Origin: Nansenia antarctica
Taxonomy: Eukaryota; Chordata; Actinopteri; Argentiniformes; Microstomatidae
Direction of reading: 5' to 3'
Assembly (NCBI GenBank): GCA_963989245.1
Contig: CAXDII010000269.1
Coordinates: 685,274-749,273, forward strand
Length of the DNA stretch: 64,000 nucleotides
Made by a program: the position numbers and the translations under genes. The notes below the pieces were generated by a model that saw only the letters and a list, made by a program, of their open reading frames with translations, had not been told where the DNA came from and searched no databases. Below, in pieces: positions 55,857 through 64,000 of the stretch; the stretch's first letter is position 1; each line of letters starts with the position of its first letter.

Positions 55857-56119
55857 CTCCAGACCCTCCTTCCTGTCTACCTCCACTGTGTAGTCGTTGG
55901 CCTGGTGGGGGGGGGGGAGACAAGGAAGGCAAGGCTTTACCACCCTGGTTACACACTCATCCCCTCAGTCCCAGTCCTGAGCCGAACTGTGCTGAGCTGG
56001 GCTGGGCTGGGCTGTACTATACATCCAGCACAGTTGCTGAAACAGTTGTGGAAAGGACAACGTGAACGGAAACTACCAGAGCGCCAGCACAGTATGGTTG
56101 GGCTCGGCCCTGTTGGTGT

Positions 56120-56250
56120 ATAAAGCCCCTTAGAAAACACTCTCACTCTCACACACTCACACTCACACTCACACACACTCACACACTCACACTCACACTC
56201 ACACACTCACACACTCACACACTCACACACTCACACACTCACTCACTCAC
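56120..56250 (-). repeat. CACTCA microsatellite abutting an ncaph2 splice donor
   Basis: On minus, the exon end GCAGCTG is followed by GTGAGTGAGTGAGTGTGTGA and further GTGTGAGT units for about 130 bp, so donor-like sites recur throughout. Confidence 0.92.
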
Positions 56251-56744
56251 CAGCTGCAGGGAAGCAAGCATGTACTTGCAGGCCTCAAAGTTGTCCAGGC
56301 CGTGGACTATGGAAGCGAACGACTTCCTGTTCCCGACCTCACTCAGGGCTGCTACGAACAGGTCTCCGTAGTCATGGATGTCGAAGGTGGGACGCTCCTC
56401 CTGGAGAGAGGGGGGGCGGGGGGGAGGGAGAGAGAGAGGGGTCAGGGGGACTAGAGGTTAGCTAATAGCCGCAGAGCATAGGGGGGGGGGGGGGTTGGTT
56501 CTGTGACTGTCTTTTCTGTGTCACTGGGAGCCTCCTCTCGAAAGGACTGTAAACGTGAAATGTGAGTCAGGCCAAAGGGGGGGGGGGGGGGGGTTACCCC
56601 GGTTACGGTGGCCTGGTGGGGCCAGGAGGAGGAGGTCTCACCTGGAGCAGCAGCTCAGGCCTCATCATGTCCTCCCACGTCTTCACCCGTCGCGACAACT
56701 CCGACTCCTGGGCGTAACCCTGAGAGTTCTTCAGGAACTGCTCC

Positions 56745-57245
56745 TGAAGGAGGGAGGGAGAGGGAGGAGCAAGAGGGAAGGAGGGAGGGAGAGGGAGGGA
56801 AGGAGGGAGGGAGAGAGAGAGAGGGAGGGAGCGAGGGAGAGGGAGGAAAGGAGGGAGAGAGGGAGAGGGAGGGGAGCGAGGGAGAGGGAGGGAAGGAGGG
56901 AGGGAGAGAGAGGGAAGGAGGGAGGGGGAGAGGGAGGGAGGGAGAGGGGGAGAGGGAGGGAGGGAGAGGGGGGGAGGGAGAGGGGGGGAGGGAGGGAAGG
57001 AGGGAGGGAGAGAGAGAGGGAGGGAGGGAGGGGGAGAGGGAGGGAGGGAGGGGGAGAGGGAGGGGGTGAGGGAGGGAGGGAGGGGGAGAGGGAGGGAGGG
57101 AGGGAGGGGTAGAGGGAGTGAGGGGGAGAGGGAGGGAGGGGGAGAGGGAGGGAAGGAGGGAGGGAGAGAGAGGGAAGGAGGGAGGGAGGGAAGGAGCTAG
57201 CAAGAGAGGGAGGGAAGGAGGGAGAGAGCCAGAGAGAGGGGAGGA
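56745..57245. repeat. GGGA polypurine tract, copy 2
   Basis: About 500 bp of almost pure purine on +, longer than copy 1. Directly upstream on minus of the exon at 56743. Confidence 0.95.
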
Positions 57246-57859
57246 GGGAGCGAGGACAACATCAGCAGGGTGAGAGGAGGCAGCATGTATGACATCACCA
57301 CAGGGGGTCTGGCAGAGGGAGGGACATAGTGTGACCTGGTCTCTCCAGGTACGGCGTGGTGCACCCTGGGACAGGAGACCAGGGGGGCGTGGTGCACCCT
57401 GGGTCAGGAGACCAGGGGGCGTGGCATACGGTACGTACCACACTCTGCTTCACCAGGTCTTCATAGCTCATCCCATCTGCCTGGGGCTCTGCAAGCAACA
57501 GACACACACACATTCAACACACACACATCCAACCGACACATGGAATGGAATATATTTGAATATGACAGGGGGGACTGAGGGAGGGACAGACGGACAGACA
57601 GGCAGACAGACAGAGAGGATAGTGGATTGGGGGACGGACAGTCAGAGAGGACAGGGGTTTGAGGGACAGACAGACAGACAGGGGGGATTGAGGGAGGGAC
57701 AGACAGACAGACAGAGAGGATAGGGAATTGAGAGACAGACAGACAGGGGACTGAATGGCAGACAGACAGGATAGGGGATTGAGGGACAGACAGAGAGAAT
57801 AGGGGATTGACAGAGGGACAGACAGAGAGGATAGGGGATTGAGAGACAGACAGAGAGGC

Positions 57860-57890
<31 letters not shown>

Positions 57891-58600
57891 GAACAGGATA
57901 AACAGTAGCACCGCCTGGCGCCTGGGAATACCTGGCACGATGAAGTCCTGACCACCTCCAAACTCAGCTGGGATGTCAGCCAGGAAGTCGTGGTCATCGT
58001 CAGAATGGTCGTCACCTAGGCCCAGACACAGAGGAACAGTAGTACCATTAAGATGAACGTCGGGGCCTAATGCCATTTAGGCTACCATCGTACCTCGGTG
58101 TACCTTTCACCCAGGCCCAGACACACAGGAATGATACCACTAAGATGACTGGGACTAGTGTCAGGTGGACTACCTACCATCATCCCTAGCACCTACCTAT
58201 CTCCTCGTTACCACCTAGTGTTCATGTTTCTATGAAATGGTATCCTGTTTGCTTGAGCTTATATCCGATGTACTTGTATCATTTCTATAGCAGGGCTCCG
58301 TTGAAAAAGACACTCTGGTCTGATTTGAAAATCAGAAAATCAGAAAAAAACTTTCTTTGTATAGCGCTTTTCCTGCAAACGTTGCAGCTCAAAGTGCTCC
58401 AATCATTATATAATCATAATTTAATTATTTAGTCATTTAAAGGAAATATTAAAAAGATGGGTTTTTAGTCTTGACTTAAATATTTGCCGAGGTTGCATCC
58501 CTAATGTAAACTGGCAGTGCATTCCACAATTTGGGTGCATAAAATGAATCACCAAATCTCTTCTTTTGTACATAAAACCAGCGTCAGAAGACCTGAGAGC
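56750..58600. repeat. Segmental duplication, copy 2 (matches about 46605-48250)
   Basis: Same order and orientation as copy 1: purine tract, GTGGTGCACC repeat, ncaph2 exon, CAGA tract, ncaph2 exon, intron, L2 fragment. The two copies differ by scattered substitutions and by tract length. Confidence 0.9.
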
Positions 58601-59025
58601 TCTATTGGGCTGATATGCTAGCAAAAGGTCTAATGATATGTACATTTAATTAATGTAAACAGACGCTTGACATCTTTACAAGCTTGCTAGGCAGATGTCC
58701 GTTGGAATCAATTGTATCAATTCTAGCTTTTGAAGGGACACCAAACCACCTCACAGATGCTTCAGTCCAACTTGTTTTGTGATCCCCAGTATGACTAGTT
58801 GTGACTAGTGGATGAACCATCCATGTCAGCCACGAGCTGGGTGGGCAGGTCTCATCCGAGGGTCGTCTTGTGTTGCAGGACTCCAGGGTTAGGGTCAGTG
58901 TTAGGGTCAGTGTTAGGGTGAGGTGGTGGACAGCATTCATCCAGGGGGTCATCTTGTGTTTCAGGACTTCAGTGCCAAAGTGGAACGTGCAGTCTCCTTT
59001 CAACTAGAAGAGAACACGTCGACGG
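58600..59025. other. No ncaph2 exon seen
   Basis: 58870-58925 has TTAGGGTCAGTG repeats. The rest of an L2-like C-terminal fragment (minus) reaches about 58645. Nothing else is recognised. Confidence 0.4.
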
Positions 59026-59026
59026 A

Positions 59027-62000
59027 TGTAGCTGTCTGTCTGTCTCTCCTGTCTGTCTCTCCTGTCTGTCTCTCCTGTCTGTCTCTACTGTATGTCTCTA
59101 CTGTCTGTCTCTACTGTCTGTCTCTACTGTCTGTCTCTCCTGTCTGTCTCTCCTGTCTGTCTCTACTGTCTGTCTCTCCTGTCTGTCTCTACTGTCTGTC
59201 TCTACTGTCTGTCTCTACTGTCTGTCTCTACTGTCTGTCTCTACTGTCTGTCTCTACTGTCTGTCTCTCCTGTCTGTCTCTCCTGTCTGTCTCTACTGTC
59301 TGTCTCTCCTGTCTGTCTCTCCTGTCTGTCTCTCCTGTCTGTCTCTACTGTCTGTCTCTACTGTCTGTCTCTACTGTCTGTCTCTCCTGTCTGTCTCTAC
59401 TGTCTGTCTCTACTGTCTGTCTCTACTGTCTGTCTCTACTGTCTGTCTCTCCTGTCTGTCTCTACTGTCTGTCTCTACTGTCTGTCTCTCCTGTCTGTCT
59501 CTCCTGTCTGTCTCTACTGTCTGTCTCTACTGTCTGTCTCTACTGTCTGTCTCTCCTGTCTGTCTCTACTGTCTGTCTCTCCTGTCTGTCTCTACTGTCT
59601 GTCTCTACTGTCTGTCTCTACTGTCTGTCTCTCCTGTCTGTCTCTCCTGTCTGTCTCTACTGTCTGTCTCTCCTGTCTGTCTCTACTGTCTGTCTCTCCT
59701 GTCTGTCTCTACTGTCTGTCTCTCCTGTCTGTCTCTACTGTCTGTCTCTCCTGTCTGTCTCTACTGTCTGTCTCTACTGTCTGTCTCTCCTGTCTGTCTC
59801 TACTGTCTGTCTCTACTGTCTGTCTCTACTGTCTGTCTCTCCTGTCTGTCTCTACTGTCTGTCTCTACTGTCTGTCTCTACTGTCTGTCTCTACTGTCTG
59901 TCTCTACTGTCTGTCTCTCCTGTCTGTCTCTACTGTCTGTCTCTACTGTCTGTCTCTCCTGTCTGTCTCTACTGTCTGTCTCTCCTGTCTGTCTCTACTG
60001 TCTGTCTCTACTGTCTGTCTCTCCTGTCTGTCTCTACTGTCTGTCTCTCCTGTCTGTCTCTCCTGTCTGTCTCTCCTGTCTGTCTCTCCTGTCTGTCTCT
60101 CCTGTCTGTCTCTCCTGTCTGTCTCTACTGTCTGTCTCTACTGTCTGTCTCTACTGTCTGTCTCTACTGTCTGTCTCTACTGTCTGTCTCTACTGTCTGT
60201 CTCTACTGTCTGTCTCTACTGTCTGTCTCTCCTGTATGTCTCTCCTGTCTGTCTCTCCTGTCTGTCTCTCCTGTCTGTCTCTACTGTCTGTCTCTACTGT
60301 CTGTCTCTCCTGTATGTCTCTACTGTCTGTCTCTACTGTCTGTCTCTACTGTCTGTCTCTCCTGTCTGTCTCTACTGTCTGTCTCTACTGTCTGTCTCTA
60401 CTGTCTGTCTCTCCTGTCTGTCTCTCCTGTCTGTCTCTACTGTCTGTCTCTCCTGTCTGTCTCTACTGTCTGTCTCTACTGTCTGTCTCTCCTGTCTGTC
60501 TCTCCTGTCTGTCTCTACTGTCTGTCTCTACTGTCTGTCTCTACTGTCTGTCTCTACTGTCTGTCTCTACTGTCTGTCTCTACTGTCTGTCTCTCCTGTC
60601 TGTCTCTACTGTCTGTCTCTCCTGTCTGTCTCTCCTGTCTGTCTCTCCTGTCTGTCTCTACTGTCTGTCTCTACTGTCTGTCTCTACTGTCTGTCTCTCC
60701 TGTCTGTCTCTACTGTCTGTCTCTACTGTCTGTCTCTCCTGTCTGTCTCTTCTGTCTGTCTCTTCTGTCTGTCTCTCCTGTCTGTCTCTCCTGTCTGTCT
60801 CTACTGTCTGTCTCTCCTGTCTGTCTCTTCTGTCTGTCTCTTCTGTCTGTCTCTCCTGTCTGTCTCTACTGTCTGTCTCTACTGTCTGTCTCTGCTTCTG
60901 TCTCTCTTCTGTCTGTCTCTTCTGTCTGTCTCTCCTGTCTGTCTCTCCTGTCTGTCTCTACTGTCTGTCTCTACTGTCTGTCTCTACTGTCTGTCTCTCC
61001 TGTCTGTCTCTCCTGTCTGTCTCTCTGTCTGTCTCTCCTGTCTGTCTCTCCTGTCTGTCTCTACTGTCTGTCTCTCCTGTCTGTCTCTCCTGTCTGTCTC
61101 TCCTGTCTGTCTCTACTGTCTGTCTCTCCTGTCTGTCTCTCCTGTCTGTCTCTACTGTCTGTCTCTACTGTCTGTCTCTCCTGTCTGTCTCTACTGTCTG
61201 TCTCTCCTGTCTGTCTCTACTGTCTGTCTCTACTGTCTGTCTCTACTGTCTGTCTCTACTGTCTGTCTCTCCTGTCTGTCTCTCCTGTCTGTCTCTTCTG
61301 TCTGTCTCTCCTGTCTGTCTCTCCTGTCTGTCTCTACTGTCTGTCTCTCCTGTCTGTCTCTACTGTCTGTCTCTACTGTCTGTCTCTCCTGTCTGTCTCT
61401 CCTGTCTGTCTCTACTGTCTGTCTCTACTGTCTGTCTCTCCTGTCTGTCTCTACTGTCTGTCTCTCCTGTCTGTCTCTACTGTCTGTCTCTACTGTCTGT
61501 CTCTACTGTCTGTCTCTACTGTCTGTCTCTACTGTCTGTCTCTACTGTCTGTCTCTACTGTCTGTCTCTACTGTCTGTCTCTACTGTCTGTCTCTACTGT
61601 CTGTCTCTCCTGTCTGTCTCTACTGTCTGTCTCTCCTGTCTGTCTCTACTGTCTGTCTCTACTGTCTGTCTCTACTGTCTGTCTCTCCTGTCTGTCTCTT
61701 CTGTCTCTCCTGTCTGTCTCTTCTGTCTGTCTCTCCTGTCTGTCTCTCCTGTCTGTCTCTACTGTCTGTCTCTACTGTCTGTCTCTACTGTCTGTCTCTA
61801 CTGTCTGTCTCTACTGTCTGTCTCTACTGTCTGTCTCTACTGTCTGTCTCTACTGTCTGTCTCTCTGTCTGTCTCTACTGTCTGTCTCTACTGTCTGTCT
61901 CTACTGTCTGTCTCTCCTGTCTGTCTCTACTGTCTGTCTCTACTGTCTGTCTCTCCTGTCTGTCTCTCCTGTCTGTCTCTCCTGTCTGTCTCTACTGTCT

Positions 62001-64000
62001 GTCTCTACTGTCTGTCTCTACTGTCTGTCTCTCCTGTCTGTCTCTCCTGTCTGTCTCTACTGTCTGTCTCTACTGTCTGTCTCTACTGTCTGTCTCTACT
62101 GTCTGTCTCTCCTGTCTGTCTCTACTGTCTGTCTCTACTGTCTGTCTCTACTGTCTGTCTCTCCTGTCTGTCTCTACTGTCTGTCTCTACTGTCTGTCTC
62201 TACTGTCTGTCTCTACTGTCTGTCTCTACTGTCTGTCTCTACTGTCTCTCCCTGTCTCTACTGTCTGTCTCTCTGTCTGTCTCTACTGTCTGTCTCTACT
62301 GTCTGTCTCTCCTGTCTGTCTCTACTGTCTGTCTCTCCTGTCTGTCTCTACTGTCTGTCTCTACTGTCTGTCTCTACTGTCTGTCTCTACTGTCTGTCTC
62401 TACTGTCTGTCTCTCCTGTCTGTCTCTCCTGTCTGTCTCTACTGTCTGTCTCTACTGTCTGTCTCTACTGTCTGTCTCTCTGTCTGTCTCTCCTGTCTGT
62501 CTCTACTGTCTGTCTCTACTGTCTGTCTCTACTGTCTGTCTCTACTGTCTGTCTCTTCCTGTCTGTCTCTACTGTCTGTCTGTCTTCTCTGTCTGTCTCT
62601 ACTGTCTGTCTCTACTGTCTGTCTCTACTGTCTGTCTCTACTGTCTGTCTCTACTGTCTGTCTCTCCTGTCTGTCTCTACTGTCTGTCTCTACTGTCTGT
62701 CTCTCCTGTCTGTCTCTCTGTCTGTCTCTACTGTCTGTCTCTACTGTCTGTCTCTCCTGTCTGTCTCTCCTGTCTGTCTCTCTACTTGTCTGTCTCCTGT
62801 CTGTCTCTCCTGTCTGTCTCTACTGTCTGTCTCTCCTGTCTGTCTCTACTGTCTGTCTCTCCTGTCTGTCTCTACTGTCTGTCTCTCCTGTCTGTCTCTC
62901 CTGTCTGTCTCTCCTGTCTGTCTCTACTGTCTGTCTGTCTGTTCTACTGTCTGTCTCTACTGTCTGTCTCTCCTGTCTGTCTCTCCTGTCTGTCTCTCCT
63001 GTCTGTCTCTACTGTCTGTCTCTACTGTCTGTCTCTCCTGTCTGTCTCTACTGTCTGTCTCTCCTGTCTGTCTCTCCTGTCTGTCTCTACTGTCTGTCTC
63101 TCCTGTCTGTCTCTCCTGTCTGTCTCTACTGTCTGTCTCTACTGTCTGTCTCTACTGTCTGTCTCTACTGTCTGTCTCTACTGTCTGTCTCTACTGTCTG
63201 TCTCTACTGTCTGTCTCTCCTGTCTGTCTCTCCTGTCTGTCTCTCTGTCTGTCTCTCCTGTCTGTCTCTACTGTCTGTCTCTCCTGTCTGTCTCTACTGT
63301 CTGTCTCTACTGTCTGTCTCTCCTGTCTGTCTCTCCTGTCTGTCTCTACTGTCTGTCTCGTCTCTCCTGTCTGTCTCTACTGTCTGTCTCTACTGTCTGT
63401 CTCTACTGTCTGTCTCTACTGTCTGTCTTCCTGTCTGTCTCTCCTGTCTGTCTCTCCCTGTCTGTCTCTCCTGTCTGTCTCTCCTGTCTGTCTCTCTGTC
63501 TGTCTCTACTGTCTGTCTCTACTGTCTGTCTCTACTGTCTGTCTCTCCTGTCTGTCTCTACTGTCTGTCTCTCCTGTCTGTCTCTACTGTCTGTCTCTAC
63601 TGTCTGTCTCTACTGTCTGTCTCTACTGTCTGTCTCTACTGTCTGTCTCTACTGTCTGTTCCTGCTACTGTCTGTCTCTACTGTCTGTCTCTACTGGTCT
63701 GTCTCTCCTGTCTGTCTCTCCTGTCTGTCTCTACTGTCTGTCTCTCCTGTCTGTCTCTACTGTCTGTCTCTACTGTCTGTCTCTCCTGTCTGTCTCTACT
63801 GTCTGTCTCTTCTGTCCTGCTCTCCTGTCTGTCTCTCCCTGTCTGTCTCTACTGTCTGTCTCTACTGTCTGTCTCTACTGTCTGTCTCTACTGTCTGTCT
63901 CTACTGTCTCTCACTGTAGCCCTCCCTGCCTCTACTGTCCTGTCTCTACTGTCTTCTCTCCGTCTGTCTCTACTGTCTGTCTCTACTGTCTGTCTCTACT
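59027..64000. repeat. 13-bp minisatellite of about 380 units
   Basis: Unit TGTCTGTCTCTMC with M = A or C, repeated to the window end. Rare TTC variants occur near 60750-60920, 61285 and 61700. Because no frame on + contains a stop, a 1227-codon open frame runs through it; it is not a gene. The array becomes irregular after about 62250, most of all after 63900. Confidence 0.97.

Larger units (their letters stand above)
54530..58015 (-). pseudogene. ncaph2: Condensin-II subunit H2, C-terminal block (block C), last exon split by a hAT
   Basis: Minus exons, all in phase: 58015-57932 (DDHSDDDHDFLADIPAEFGG), 57488-57439 (EPQADGMSYEDLVKQSV), 56743-56642 (EQFLKNSQGYAQESELSRRV), 56400-56251 ([38 protein letters not shown]), and a last exon starting at 55901 (ANDYTVEVDRKEGLE) that is broken at 55857 by a 1220-bp hAT and resumes at 54636/54628 (ETVDSMGLTLLSKTRAHDRF) to TGA at 54530-54532. 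This is the conserved C-terminal winged-helix region by which the kleisin contacts an SMC head. Without the insertion the frame is perfect. The donor at 56250 opens into a GTGAGT-rich microsatellite. Exons further 5' would lie to the right, but the window there is only minisatellite. Confidence 0.88.

Noticed and set aside
46538..57443. GREGG/PSLPPS proteins over the GGGA tracts
   Set aside because: Low-complexity translations of a purine tract, present on both strands.
60236..63919. 1227-codon open frame on +
   Set aside because: It is the translation of a 13-bp minisatellite with no stop in any plus frame. No non-repeat sequence is coded.

Overview
The window is vertebrate nuclear DNA, most probably from a teleost fish. 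Exons have GT-AG borders and introns are full of transposons. The protein matches are to vertebrate families: a neuronal nicotinic receptor alpha-4 subunit, a Piwi protein, hnRNP H/F, condensin-II subunit H2 and a C2H2 zinc-finger protein. The repeat content (hAT, Tigger/pogo, Tc1, piggyBac, L2-like LINEs, an R2/NeSL-type LINE, Ty3/gypsy, tRNA-derived SINEs, CA and GA microsatellites) is typical of fish. I cannot name the species. There are no operons, CRISPR arrays or rRNA genes.

Layout. 0.25-0.7 kb: a LINE 5' fragment. 1.6-3.2 kb: a hAT element with a second hAT nested in it. 3.3-15.2 kb: a two-exon zinc-finger gene on + whose 10.6-kb intron holds an L2-like LINE with an internal minisatellite, a Tigger-like element, two 33-bp minisatellite arrays, and hAT elements. 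15.2-21 kb: repeats. 21.3-24.4 kb: a damaged, incomplete chrna4-like gene on -. 24.9-25.8 kb: three exons of a Piwi gene on +, ending beside a duplicated piece of the chrna4 locus. 26-29 kb: repeats and a hAT transposase remnant. 29.2-29.7 kb: two putative DUF4806 exons on -. 29.9-32.0 kb: the 5' half of an hnRNP H/F gene on -, with a hAT inserted inside a coding exon. 32.4-34.4 kb: an L2-like LINE. 35.3-36.6 kb: a piggyBac-type element.

37.5-58.0 kb holds ncaph2 exons in three blocks, all on -, in the order N-terminal, middle, C-terminal from left to right. A minus-strand gene should show the opposite block order. The middle and C-terminal blocks share a near-identical segment of about 1.8 kb, and the last coding exon is split by another hAT. 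59.0-64.0 kb is a 13-bp minisatellite that becomes irregular at the window end.

The genes do not form a pathway here. Only the zinc-finger gene looks intact. The others are partial, broken or rearranged, through real insertions, segmental duplication, assembly error or a mixture. I found no clear new gene system. The three strongest observations are: at least nine hAT insertions with exact 8-bp target duplications, two of them in coding exons; tandem repeats that reiterate 5' splice sites just downstream of exons; and the scrambled ncaph2 locus.
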